Origin: Castellaniella hirudinis
Lineage (GTDB): Bacteria > Pseudomonadota > Gammaproteobacteria > Burkholderiales > Burkholderiaceae_B
Assembly (NCBI RefSeq): GCF_042651965.1
Contig: NZ_JBHSDY010000007.1
Span: forward strand, 1-64,000
DNA length: 64,000 nt
Direction of reading: 5' to 3'
Positions 8,807 through 16,446 of the stretch are shown here, in pieces (the first letter of the stretch is position 1; every line of letters starts with the position of its first letter). The notes beneath the pieces were generated by a model that saw only the letters and a program-made list of their open reading frames with translations, had not been told where the DNA came from and did not search any database. The position numbers and the translations under genes are program-made.

Positions 8807-8940
8807 TGCAACGCCCATCCGGTCAGCAGCCACAGGAATGCCACGGCCAGCGCGGCGCGGCGCATGCGCTGGCCGGCCGACATCAGCAGGGAAGAACCGC
8901 GATAGCGGCCCGGTCTGGAAAACAGGGAAGAGAGGGACAT
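8797..8940 (-). CDS. Small membrane protein ORF at the head of the znu operon
   Basis: A 47-codon frame, ATG 8940 to TGA 8797. The product has a basic N-terminal half (PGRYRG, GQRMRRAA) and one predicted C-terminal membrane helix, ALAVAFLWLLTGWALQWW. The stop overlaps the znuC start by ten bases, as expected for translational coupling. It fills the gap between the Zur operator and znuC and explains why znuC lacks its own leader. No strong Shine-Dalgarno sequence precedes ATG 8940. I recognise no family; function unknown, perhaps a zinc-uptake accessory peptide or only a leader ORF. Confidence 0.5.
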   Translation of the reverse strand: MSLSSLFSRPGRYRGSSLLMSAGQRMRRAALAVAFLWLLTGWALQWW

Positions 8941-8979
8941 GATGATCCGTGGTCGGCGTCCGGGAGACGTCCAAGGTTT

Positions 8980-8997
8980 GTTATGTTATAACATAAC
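8980..8997. promoter_or_regulatory. Zur operator (palindrome) between znu operon and zur
   Basis: GTTATGTTATAACATAAC is a perfect 18-bp palindrome, matching the known Zur core TGTTATA..TATAACA closely. It lies between the divergent small-ORF/znuCBA operon and zur, ending four bases before the zur ATG. It also contains TATAAC/TTATAA, which could serve as -10 elements in both directions, so a bound repressor would block both promoters. Zur binding is inferred from motif and context. Confidence 0.85.
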
Positions 8998-9001
8998 CAT
9001 C

Positions 9002-9469
9002 ATGAACACGAAGGCCCATTCCCACACCCACACCGAGATCACCGCGCGCCTGGACACAGCCGAACGGCTCTGCGCCCAGCGCGGTTCGCGGTTGACGCCC
9101 CTGCGGCGCCTGGTGCTGGAAACGCTGCTGCGTCATCACGGCAGCCTCAAGGCCTACGAACTGCTCGACGCCCTGCGGGCCGCCCAGCCCGGCGCCGCGC
9201 CCCCTACGGTCTACCGGGCGCTGGACTTCCTGACGGAGCAGGGCCTGATCCACCGGCTGGACGCCATCAACGCCTGGAGCGCCTGTACTGACGCGGGCGG
9301 CCAGCCCCACGACGTGCTGATCGTCTGCACCCGCTGCGGCAATGTGGCCGAACTCAGCGACCCCGAGCTGGGCCGCCGTCTGGCCGACTGCGTCGCCCAG
9401 GCCGGCTTTACCCTGAGCGGCCAGGAAACCGAACTGCGCGCGCTCTGTCCTCGCTGCCGGCAAGGCTGA
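9002..9469 (+). CDS. zur: Zinc uptake regulator Zur (Fur family)
   Basis: Zinc-sensing repressor, 155 residues. It has a winged-helix N-domain (residues about 20-95, including PPTVYRALDFLTEQGLIHRL) and two CxxC pairs for structural zinc (VCTRCG and CPRC). The N-terminus carries HSHTHTE. The ATG at 9002 is only four bases from the operator and has no Shine-Dalgarno sequence, so the message may be leaderless; a longer in-frame start at 8939 has a purine-rich leader but would put the operator inside the gene. The divergent znu operon makes Zur far likelier than Fur. Confidence 0.92.
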   Translation: MNTKAHSHTHTEITARLDTAERLCAQRGSRLTPLRRLVLETLLRHHGSLKAYELLDALRAAQPGAAPPTVYRALDFLTEQGLIHRLDAINAWSACTDAGGQPHDVLIVCTRCGNVAELSDPELGRRLADCVAQAGFTLSGQETELRALCPRCRQG

Positions 9470-9496
9470 AACGCCGGCCGCGCGCCGGCCGATTGC

Positions 9497-9525
9497 TTTA
9501 CTTCAACGGCGCAGCCCCCTATAGT
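9497..9525 (+). promoter_or_regulatory. Sigma-70-type promoter for the LuxR-type regulator
   Basis: TTTACT (9497-9502) and TATAGT (9520-9525) separated by 17 bases give a reasonable -35/-10 pair, leaving about 83 bases of leader before the ATG at 9616. The GC-rich inverted repeat just upstream (around 9473-9490) may end the zur transcript. Confidence 0.5.
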
Positions 9526-9615
9526 CCATAAAAAAGCACCTGGGCGGCTCGGCGACGACCGACGGAACGCAAGACGGATGACTGCGGACCGCCCTCTGCA
9601 CAGGGAGACTTCCAC

Positions 9616-10467
9616 ATGGCACTGGATACGAGCAGCCTGACGCGCCTGTCCGTCAATCTGTACGACGCCTGCTATGACGCCGGCGCCTGGCCGCTGGCCG
9701 CCCAGGCGCTGCGCGACTGCCTGGACAGCATGGCCGCCACCCTGGTCGTGCGCCAGGGCGCGGACTTCGAGACCGTGCACAGCGATTGCGACGCCGACTT
9801 CTCCCAACGGTACTGGCGGGATTTCTCCACGCAGGACCCCATGCTGACCGGCCCCGCGCCCGCCCACCGGATCTATTGCGACCAGACCGTCATGGACCGC
9901 TCCCGTTTTCAGCGCTCCGCCCTGTTCAACGACTGGCTGCGGCCGCAGGATCGCCACAGCATCCTGCTGATCAAGATCCCCGACGCACAGGGCGAAATCG
10001 CCGCCATCTTCGCGCTCAATCGGGGCGGTTCGCAGCCGTGCTACAGCACCGACGATCTGGCGGCCTGCCGGCAGATCGAACCGCTGCTGACCCATGCCGT
10101 CCGTCTCCAGGACCGGATCGCCCAATTGCGCGCGCTCGCGGAAACCAGCCGCCACGCTGCACACGGGTCAAGCCGCCTGGACCTCGACATGGACCGCCGC
10201 AGGCGGCCCCTGGATCAGGCCGCGGACATGCTGCTGGATCTGCCGCCTGACATCCGCCCGCATCTGCAATCCTTGTTCGACCTCAGTCCCAAGGAGGCCG
10301 ATCTGGCCTACGCGCTGATGCGCGGCCTGTCCCTGCGCGAAGCCGCCCAGGAACGCCACGTCGGCCTGCCCACCGTGCGCAGCCAACTGGCCAGTCTGCT
10401 GCGCAAGACCGGCACGGCCCGCCAGGGTCAGTTGATCGCGCTGCTGGCTCGGGCAACGGCTGCGTAA
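9616..10467 (+). CDS. LuxR-type helix-turn-helix regulator
   Basis: A 283-residue protein with an uncharacterised N-terminal sensor region (about residues 10-180) and a C-terminal LuxR-type HTH (about 215-280; FDLSPKEADLAYALMRGLSLREAA, then TVRSQLASLLRKTG). There is no receiver domain and no obvious autoinducer-binding consensus, so the signal is unknown. It stands between zur and the CobW GTPase gene on the same strand with its own promoter. Start ATG 9616 follows GGGAG ten bases upstream. A link to zinc is suggested only by position. Confidence 0.75.
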   Translation: MALDTSSLTRLSVNLYDACYDAGAWPLAAQALRDCLDSMAATLVVRQGADFETVHSDCDADFSQRYWRDFSTQDPMLTGPAPAHRIYCDQTVMDRSRFQRSALFNDWLRPQDRHSILLIKIPDAQGEIAAIFALNRGGSQPCYSTDDLAACRQIEPLLTHAVRLQDRIAQLRALAETSRHAAHGSSRLDLDMDRRRRPLDQAADMLLDLPPDIRPHLQSLFDLSPKEADLAYALMRGLSLREAAQERHVGLPTVRSQLASLLRKTGTARQGQLIALLARATAA

Positions 10468-10615
10468 CATATTCTCCCTGGACGGTCTGCAGCCGAGTTT
10501 GCCCTAAACCCGGGCCTATGATGTAATCGCATGCTGATCGCCGCCCCCTTCACTGGAACGGTCACTTCTTCCCGGCATCCGGCTACGAGGACGGCGCATC
10601 GCACTCGAGGCCATC

Positions 10616-11725
10616 ATGAACACTGCTCCATCCGCCGATTCTCTGATTCCCGTCACCGTACTCACCGGTTTTCTGGGGGCTGGCAAGACCACCCTGCTGC
10701 GCCGCATCCTGACGGAATTCCACGGCCAGCGCATCGCCGTCATCGAAAACGAATTCGGCGAAGAGAACATCGACAACGACCTGTTGGTTCAGGACAGCGA
10801 CGAACAGGTCGTGGAACTGAGCAACGGCTGCGTCTGCTGCACGGTGCGCGGCGACCTGATCCGCACCCTGGGCGACCTCGCCGCCCGGCGCGCCGCCGGC
10901 GGCGTGCGCTTCGACCGCGTGATCATCGAGACCACCGGCATGGCCAACCCCGGCCCGGTCTGCCAGACCTTCTTCATGGACGACGACATCGCCGCCACCT
11001 ACCGGCTGGACGCGGTCATCACGGTCGTGGACGCCAAGCACGGCATGGCCACGCTGGACCGCCAGGAAGAAGCCCAGCGCCAGGTCGGTTTCGCGGACCG
11101 CATCCTGGTCTCGAAAAAAGACCTGGTGAACGAGGCCGACTACCAGGCCCTGCGCGCCCGCCTGGTGCGGATCAACCCGCGCGCCTCCATCCAGCCCGCG
11201 AACTTCGGTGAAACCGATCTGCACGCCCTGCTGGACGTCAGCGGCTTCGATCTGGACGCCATCCTGGACATCGACCCGGAATTCCTCGCCGAGGAAGCCG
11301 CACACGACCACCACGGACACGACCATCACCACGGCCATGACCATCATGATCATGAGCACGACGACGAAGACGGCCATCACGCCTGCGGCCCCGACTGCGG
11401 ACACGATCACCACCACGCCCATCACGACGACGAGATCGGCGCCTTCGTCTTCCGATCCAAGCGCCCCTTCGACCCGGAACGCCTGGAAGACTTCCTCAGC
11501 GGCATCGTCCAGGTCTACGGACCCGACCTGCTGCGTTACAAAGGCATCCTGTACATCAAGGGCATCAATCGCCGCATGCTGTTCCAGGGCGTCCACATGA
11601 TGTTCGGCGCCGAACCCGGCAAACCCTGGCCTGCCAGTGAAAAACCGAATACCCGCATGGTCTTCATTGGCCGTAAACTGCCTCAGGACATCTTCACCCA
11701 GGGGCTCGAACAATGCCTGGCCTGA
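10616..11725 (+). CDS. G3E-family (CobW/COG0523) GTPase, putative zinc metallochaperone
   Basis: A 369-residue GTPase with Walker A GFLGAGKTT (residues 18-26), the metal motif CVCC, switch ETTGMANP and G4-type SKKD. Between the GTPase and CobW C-terminal domains lies a very His/Asp-rich stretch (about residues 225-275) that should bind zinc. COG0523 proteins with CXCC and His-rich linkers deliver zinc to client enzymes. The neighbours (znu/zur upstream, DksA 77 bases downstream) support a zinc role rather than cobalamin synthesis. No clear Zur palindrome was found upstream. Confidence 0.88.
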   Translation: MNTAPSADSLIPVTVLTGFLGAGKTTLLRRILTEFHGQRIAVIENEFGEENIDNDLLVQDSDEQVVELSNGCVCCTVRGDLIRTLGDLAARRAAGGVRFDRVIIETTGMANPGPVCQTFFMDDDIAATYRLDAVITVVDAKHGMATLDRQEEAQRQVGFADRILVSKKDLVNEADYQALRARLVRINPRASIQPANFGETDLHALLDVSGFDLDAILDIDPEFLAEEAAHDHHGHDHHHGHDHHDHEHDDEDGHHACGPDCGHDHHHAHHDDEIGAFVFRSKRPFDPERLEDFLSGIVQVYGPDLLRYKGILYIKGINRRMLFQGVHMMFGAEPGKPWPASEKPNTRMVFIGRKLPQDIFTQGLEQCLA

Positions 11726-11802
11726 ACTGCGCAACACCGCTGCCTCACCGGATCTTCCGGACGCGGCGGGCAGGGCCCGGCACATAAAAAAGAGGACACG
11801 AC

Positions 11803-12243
11803 ATGGCTACCAAATCCAGCACCAAGCCGCAGGGCAAGCCGCTTACGGAAAAAGAGCTGCTGGCGATGCCTGAAAAGGACTACATGAACGACGCCCAACT
11901 GGCGTTCTTCCGTGAACGCCTGCATCAGCTCGAACACGAAATCCTCACCAATGCGGGCGCCACGACCGAAAATCTGCGTGAAACCCAGTACGTGCCCGAT
12001 CCGGCCGACCGCGCCACGATCGAGGAAGAACACGCGCTGGAACTGCGCACCCGCGACCGCGAGCGCAAGCTGCTGAAAAAGGTTCAGCAGTCCATCTCCC
12101 GCATCGACGCCGGCGAATACGGCTGGTGCGAGGAAACCGGCGAACCCATCGGTGTCGCCCGTCTGCTGGCCCGCCCCACGGCCACCTTGTCGCTCGAAGC
12201 GCAAGAGCGCCGCGAAATGCGCCAGAAGCTCTACGGGGATTGA
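11803..12243 (+). CDS. dksA: RNA polymerase-binding transcription factor DksA, zinc-finger cysteines reduced
   Basis: Binds the RNA polymerase secondary channel and works with ppGpp. The 146-residue protein has the coiled coil (residues about 30-105) with the tip motif DPADRA (D66, D69, A71). The C-terminal zinc finger is degenerate: only C109 remains, and the other three positions are T112, S130 and A133 (CEETG and TLSLEAQ), so it should fold without zinc. It follows the zinc GTPase by 77 bases and has GAGGA upstream of its ATG. It could be the sole DksA or a zinc-sparing paralogue. Confidence 0.93.
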   Translation: MATKSSTKPQGKPLTEKELLAMPEKDYMNDAQLAFFRERLHQLEHEILTNAGATTENLRETQYVPDPADRATIEEEHALELRTRDRERKLLKKVQQSISRIDAGEYGWCEETGEPIGVARLLARPTATLSLEAQERREMRQKLYGD

Positions 12244-12273
12244 ATTCGGCGCCTGACCGCACCATGCTGCGTT

Positions 12274-12311
12274 GCAAATCTCGCGATAGTCGTACTATCG
12301 CTGCGATTTGC
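12274..12311. repeat. Imperfect inverted repeat between dksA and hslV
   Basis: GCAAATC (12274-12280) pairs with GATTTGC (12305-12311), and within it CGATAGT (12284-12290) pairs with ACTATCG (12294-12300) around a 3-base loop. There is no T-run on either strand, so it may be a repeated extragenic palindrome or a structured 3' end for dksA rather than a standard terminator. Confidence 0.6.
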
Positions 12312-12349
12312 GCCTTGCCCGGCACGCCCGGGCATCCGAATTCCGACGG

Positions 12350-12376
12350 CTTGAATTTCCCCCTGGCCGCCCCCAT
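12350..12376 (+). promoter_or_regulatory. Sigma-32 (heat-shock) promoter of hslVU
   Basis: CTTGAA (12350-12355), 15 bases, then CCCCAT (12371-12376) followed by GT. This matches the E. coli RpoH consensus CTTGAAA/CCCCATNT almost perfectly. Transcription would begin near 12383, about 20 bases before the hslV ATG. rpoH itself is in this window. Confidence 0.85.
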
Positions 12377-12403
12377 GTGGTCTTCTCCACCCGAGAGGAC
12401 CGC

Positions 12404-12937
12404 ATGGAACAATTTCACGCCACCACCATCGTCTGCGTCCGGCGCGGCGAAGAAGTCGCCCTGGGCGGCGACGGCCAGGTCACGCTGGGCAATATCGTCA
12501 TCAAGGGGACGGCCCGCAAGATCCGCCGCCTCTATCACGACAAGGTCCTGGCCGGTTTCGCCGGCGCCACGGCCGACGCCTTCACCCTGCAGGAACGCTT
12601 CGAGGCCAAACTGGAAAAACACCAGGGCCACCTGATGCGCGCCGCCGTCGAACTGACGCGCGACTGGCGCACCGACCGCGTGCTGCGCCGCCTGGAAGCC
12701 ATGCTGATCGTGGCCGACCGCGAACACACCCTGATCCTGACCGGCAACGGCGACGTGCTGGAACCCGAACACGGCATCGCCGCCATCGGTTCGGGCGGCG
12801 CCTATGCCCAGTCGGCGGCGCGCGCCCTGCTGGACGCCACCGACCTGCCCCCCGCCGACGTCGTCAAGAAATCCCTGGAAATCGCCGGGGAGCTCTGCAT
12901 CTACACCAACCAGAACCACATCGTCGAAACGCTCTAG
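12404..12937 (+). CDS. hslV: ATP-dependent protease HslVU, peptidase subunit HslV
   Basis: Proteasome-like threonine peptidase, 177 residues, forming a double hexamer capped by HslU. The start MEQFHATTIVCVRRGEEVAL at ATG 12404 is the beta-proteobacterial form; the catalytic threonine is one of the two Thr in HATTIV, exposed by processing. GGDGQVTLGN and the C-terminal YTNQNHIVETL are family hallmarks. GAGAGGA precedes the start. hslU follows by ten bases, and a sigma-32 promoter precedes the pair. Confidence 0.97.
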   Translation: MEQFHATTIVCVRRGEEVALGGDGQVTLGNIVIKGTARKIRRLYHDKVLAGFAGATADAFTLQERFEAKLEKHQGHLMRAAVELTRDWRTDRVLRRLEAMLIVADREHTLILTGNGDVLEPEHGIAAIGSGGAYAQSAARALLDATDLPPADVVKKSLEIAGELCIYTNQNHIVETL

Positions 12938-12947
12938 GCCATTCCCC

Positions 12948-14282
12948 ATGTCTGACGCTACCCCCATGACCCCCAAGGAAATCGTCTCGGAGCTGGACAA
13001 GCACATTGTCGGCCAGGACAAGGCCAAGCGTTCGGTCGCCGTGGCGCTGCGCAACCGCTGGCGCCGCCAGCAGGTGCCCGAGCCCCTGCGCCACGAGATC
13101 GTCCCTAAAAACATCCTGATGATCGGCCCCACCGGTGTCGGCAAGACCGAGATCGCCCGTCGTCTGGCCCGCCTGGCCAACGCGCCCTTCATCAAGATCG
13201 AGGCCACCAAGTTCACCGAAGTCGGCTACGTGGGCCGCGACGTGGACACCATCGTGCGCGATCTGGTCGAGGTCGCCATCAAGCAGACGCGCGAAACCGA
13301 GACGCGGCGCGTGCGCACCCAGGCCGAGGACGCCGCCGAAGACCGCATCCTGGACGCCCTGCTGCCGCCGCCGCGCAACGCCCACGGCGAACCCGAGCGC
13401 GAGGAAAACAACACCCGCCAGATCTTCCGCAAGCGCCTGCGCGAGGGCAAGCTGGACGATACGCAGATCGACATCGAGGTCGCCCAGACATCGCCGCAGA
13501 TGGAAATCATGGCGCCGCCGGGCATGGAGGAAATGACCGAGCAATTGCGCGGCATGTTCGCCGGCCTGTCCCAGGGCAAGACCAAGTCGCGCAAGCTGTC
13601 CGTCAAGGAAGCCTTCCGCCTGCTGGTCGACGAAGAAGCCGCGCGCCGCATCAACGAGGAAGAACTGCGCACCCACGCCGTGACGCTGGCCGAACAGCAC
13701 GGCATCGTCTTCCTGGACGAGATCGACAAGATCGCCGCGCGCCAGGAACAGGGCGGCGCCGACGTCTCGCGCCAGGGCGTGCAGCGCGACCTGCTGCCGC
13801 TGGTCGAAGGCACGACCGTCAATACCAAGTACGGCATGGTGCGCACCGACCACATCCTGTTCATCGCCTCGGGCGCCTTCCACCTGTCCCGGCCGTCGGA
13901 CCTGATCCCGGAACTGCAGGGCCGCTTCCCGATCCGGGTGGAACTGGATTCCCTGTCGACCGAGGACTTCGTACGCATCCTGGGCGAGACCGACGCCTCG
14001 CTGACCAAGCAGTACCGCGCCCTGCTGGCCACGGAAGACGTCACCCTGGAATTCACCGAAGACGGCGTCCACCGCCTGGCCGAACTGGCCTTCGCGGTCA
14101 ACGAGCGCACGGAAAACATCGGCGCCCGGCGCCTGTACACGGTGATGGAAAAGCTGCTGGAGGATCTGTCCTTCGAGGCGGCCAGCCCGGGCGCGGAAAC
14201 CGTGGTGATCGACGCCGCCTACGTGAACGACAAGCTGTCCGAGGCCGCCGGCAGCCAGGACCTGGCGCGCTACGTGTTGTAG
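12948..14282 (+). CDS. hslU: ATP-dependent protease HslVU, ATPase subunit HslU
   Basis: AAA+ unfoldase of the HslVU heat-shock protease, 444 residues. Walker A GPTGVGKT is at residues 60-67, Walker B in GIVFLDEIDKIAARQE, and the sensor/arginine region lies around RPSDLIPELQGRFPIRVEL. The inserted I-domain (about 110-245) is charged and present. The C-terminus ending LARYVL fits the tail that docks into HslV. Start at ATG 12948 (MSDATPMTPKEIVSELD) follows hslV closely, so the two are co-transcribed. Confidence 0.97.
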   Translation: MSDATPMTPKEIVSELDKHIVGQDKAKRSVAVALRNRWRRQQVPEPLRHEIVPKNILMIGPTGVGKTEIARRLARLANAPFIKIEATKFTEVGYVGRDVDTIVRDLVEVAIKQTRETETRRVRTQAEDAAEDRILDALLPPPRNAHGEPEREENNTRQIFRKRLREGKLDDTQIDIEVAQTSPQMEIMAPPGMEEMTEQLRGMFAGLSQGKTKSRKLSVKEAFRLLVDEEAARRINEEELRTHAVTLAEQHGIVFLDEIDKIAARQEQGGADVSRQGVQRDLLPLVEGTTVNTKYGMVRTDHILFIASGAFHLSRPSDLIPELQGRFPIRVELDSLSTEDFVRILGETDASLTKQYRALLATEDVTLEFTEDGVHRLAELAFAVNERTENIGARRLYTVMEKLLEDLSFEAASPGAETVVIDAAYVNDKLSEAAGSQDLARYVL

Positions 14283-14284
14283 GA

Positions 14285-14647
14285 CTAGTTTTTCTTCAAC
14301 TCAACGATCCGGTACTGGCCGCCGGTCCGCTCGGCCGTGAAACTGACCTTGTCGCCCACCGCGATCCCCGCCAACAGCGCGGGATCCGTGTGGTAGACCA
14401 GGGTCATGGCAGGCAGGTCGAGCTTGCCGATGGCGCCATGGCGGATGGCGATCTTGCCGTCGGTCGCATTCACCCGCACGACCTCGCCGCTGGCGCTGGC
14501 GCTGGCCTGGACAGGCGCCGCCTGCGCGGCGGCGGGCGGGCTCCAGATACTGGCCGCCGCCAGCACCAGCGCACCTGCCGGGGCGCCTGCCACGGCCAGG
14601 GCGCCGAAAGCCGCCGCAAACCGGGCGCACAGAGCACGAAAACGCAT
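14285..14647 (-). CDS. CusF-like periplasmic copper-binding-domain protein with degenerate site
   Basis: A 120-residue protein with an N-terminal signal (hydrophobic to about residue 30) and a small beta-barrel domain. HGAIGKLDLPAMTLVYHTDP aligns with the CusF copper site (H..WPEMTM). The histidine and first methionine are kept, but the tryptophan and second methionine are replaced by leucine, so copper affinity may be altered. CusF proteins pass Cu(I)/Ag(I) to an efflux pump; no pump genes are adjacent. It is convergent with hslU, two bases apart. Confidence 0.75.
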   Translation of the reverse strand: MRFRALCARFAAAFGALAVAGAPAGALVLAAASIWSPPAAAQAAPVQASASASGEVVRVNATDGKIAIRHGAIGKLDLPAMTLVYHTDPALLAGIAVGDKVSFTAERTGGQYRIVELKKN

Positions 14648-14720
14648 GGGCTAAACTCCTTGGTTTTCCCGGGGATGTTCCGCCAGGGCATCCCCAGCAT
14701 ACCGCGAAACAGAGACTCTC

Positions 14721-15227
14721 TTGCCTACCCCCGTCCCCGGCTACGACCTGCGCCCCGCCACCGCATCCGACATCCCCGCCATCCACGCCCTGATGCTCGA
14801 AATGGCGGAATTCGAGAAGCTGACCGATATTTTCCAGGCCACGCACGAGAGCCTGAACCACAGTTTCTTCGGCCCGGAGCCGGCTGCACGCGGCCTGGTC
14901 ATCACGACGACCGAGGATCCGGCCACGCCCATCGCCTACATCATGTGGTTCCACAACTACTCCAGCTTCCTGGACCGGCGCGGCCTGTACCTGGAGGACG
15001 TGTACATCACCCCCGCCCACCGGGGACGCGGCCTGGGCGGCTGGGTGCTCAAGCACCTGGCGGCGCTGGCCGTGGAACTGGGCTGCGGCCGCTTCGAGTG
15101 GGTGGTGCTGGACTGGAACGAGAACGCCATCGAGTTCTACAAGCACCACGGCGGCGAGATCCTGGACGACTGGCGCGTGGTGCGCGTCACCGGCGACGCG
15201 CTGCGGCAGTTGGCCGGACAAGACTGA
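14721..15227 (+). CDS. GNAT family N-acetyltransferase, diamine-acetyltransferase-like
   Basis: A 168-residue acetyl-CoA-dependent acetyltransferase with the acetyl-CoA loop AHRGRGLGGWVLKHLA and the C-terminal VVLDWNENAIEFYKHHGG, resembling spermidine/spermine-type (SAT1-like) enzymes; the true amine substrate is unknown. The start is TTG at 14721 with AGAGA upstream; the first in-frame ATG falls 24 codons later inside the first conserved helix, so TTG is the likely start. It is divergent from the CusF-like gene and 62 bases ahead of the adenosyltransferase. Confidence 0.85.
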   Translation: MPTPVPGYDLRPATASDIPAIHALMLEMAEFEKLTDIFQATHESLNHSFFGPEPAARGLVITTTEDPATPIAYIMWFHNYSSFLDRRGLYLEDVYITPAHRGRGLGGWVLKHLAALAVELGCGRFEWVVLDWNENAIEFYKHHGGEILDDWRVVRVTGDALRQLAGQD

Positions 15228-15289
15228 GCTGGTCTGAGCAGGACCGGGCACGCGCGCCTCACTTTCCATCAAACCCATCGGGAGTTCCC

Positions 15290-15841
15290 ATGTCGATCCG
15301 CGTTTCCATCGTCTCCACCCGCACCGGCGATGACGGCACCACCGGCCTGGGCGACAAGACCCGCGTGCCCAAAGACGCCCCGCGCATCACCGCGCTGGGC
15401 GACGTGGACGAGCTGAACAGTGCGATCGGCCTGTGGCGCACGGAGGCGCTGCCGGCCGAGGTGGACGCCCTGCTGAACCGCATCCAGCACGATCTGTTCG
15501 ACCTGGGCGGCGAACTCTGCATCCCGGACTGGACGGCGCTCAAGAACGAGCACGTGCTGCGGCTGGACGAAGCCCTGGCGCACTACAACGCCGAACTGGG
15601 TCCGCTGCAGGAATTCATCCTGCCCGGCGGCTCACGCGCCGCCGCCCACGCCCACATGGCCCGCACCATCGCCCGTCGGGCGGAACGGTCCGTGGTGACG
15701 CTCGCGCGCCAGGAAACCGTGAACCCGCCCGTGCTGCATTACCTGAACCGCCTGTCCGACCTGTGCTTCGTGCTGGCGCGCTATCTGAACCGGGCGGCGG
15801 GGGTGCCCGATACGCTATGGGAGCGGGACGATCAGCGCTGA
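15290..15841 (+). CDS. Corrinoid adenosyltransferase (PduO/MMAB type)
   Basis: Converts cob(I)alamin and ATP to adenosylcobalamin. The 183-residue protein begins IVSTRTGDDGTTGLGDKTRVPKD, the ATP-binding N-terminus of PduO-type enzymes, and has the conserved ARTIARRAERSV and LNRLSDLCFVLARYLNR segments. GGGAG precedes the ATG. The 3' end overlaps the convergent carboxymuconolactone-decarboxylase-like gene by ten bases. No cobalamin biosynthesis genes are nearby, so it probably serves salvage. Confidence 0.92.
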   Translation: MSIRVSIVSTRTGDDGTTGLGDKTRVPKDAPRITALGDVDELNSAIGLWRTEALPAEVDALLNRIQHDLFDLGGELCIPDWTALKNEHVLRLDEALAHYNAELGPLQEFILPGGSRAAAHAHMARTIARRAERSVVTLARQETVNPPVLHYLNRLSDLCFVLARYLNRAAGVPDTLWERDDQR

Positions 15842-16359
15842 TCGTCCGAATGCACCTGCAGCGCCTCTAAAAAGCGCGACACCATGTTGTAGGCCGCGAT
15901 GGTGGCCGTCAGCTCCACCAGTTCCTGGTCCGGGAAATATCCCCGCACGGCCTGGAACACGGCATCGGGCACCTGCACGGCGCGCGTCATCACGTCCGCG
16001 TACGCCAGCACGGCGCGTTCGCGCGCATCGAACAGATCCGCCGGGATGGTGTCCAGGGCCAGCGCATCGAGCTGGTCCTGACGCAGCCCCTCGCGCAGGG
16101 CGATGGGCGCGTGCTGATCGGCCTCGTAGGGTGCGCGGTTCAGGTGTGCGATGCGCATGATGACCAGTTCGCGGGTCGCGCCGTCCAGGCTGCAATGGTG
16201 GCGGATGGCGGTCAGATAGGTCAGCCAGCCCTCCGCCGCAGGAGGACTGTGCAGCAGCATCTGGTACAGGTGCAGCACGCTGCCGCGCTCGGCGACGATG
16301 CGGTCCGCCAGCGCGGCCGCCTTGCCCCGGCTCAGGTCGGCGTAGTCGATTCGGGCCAT
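15832..16359 (-). CDS. Carboxymuconolactone decarboxylase/AhpD-like family protein without redox cysteines
   Basis: A 175-residue all-helical protein; the CMD domain spans about residues 40-165. The core ATRELVIMRIAHLNRAPYEADQHAPIALREG matches the AhpD-like EX3(C)..H pattern, but Asn replaces the cysteine and no CxxC exists, so a thiol peroxidase activity is unlikely. Start at ATG 16359 follows GGAG. It lies 87 bases downstream of the aminotransferase on the same strand, suggesting one operon and a shared pathway, but the reaction is unknown. Confidence 0.75.
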   Translation of the reverse strand: MARIDYADLSRGKAAALADRIVAERGSVLHLYQMLLHSPPAAEGWLTYLTAIRHHCSLDGATRELVIMRIAHLNRAPYEADQHAPIALREGLRQDQLDALALDTIPADLFDARERAVLAYADVMTRAVQVPDAVFQAVRGYFPDQELVELTATIAAYNMVSRFLEALQVHSDDQR

Positions 16360-16446
16360 GAAATTCTCCGGAAATATCCCCGGCCCATAGGCCGGAGGCA
16401 AAAACAGGACCACGCGGTCCGGGCTCGGCCCGGACACGCGCCACGA

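Noticed and set aside
10500..10615. Possible Zur box before the CobW GTPase gene
   Set aside because: TATGATGTAATCGCAT has only weak resemblance to the perfect operator at 8980-8997 and poor symmetry, so no operator was called.
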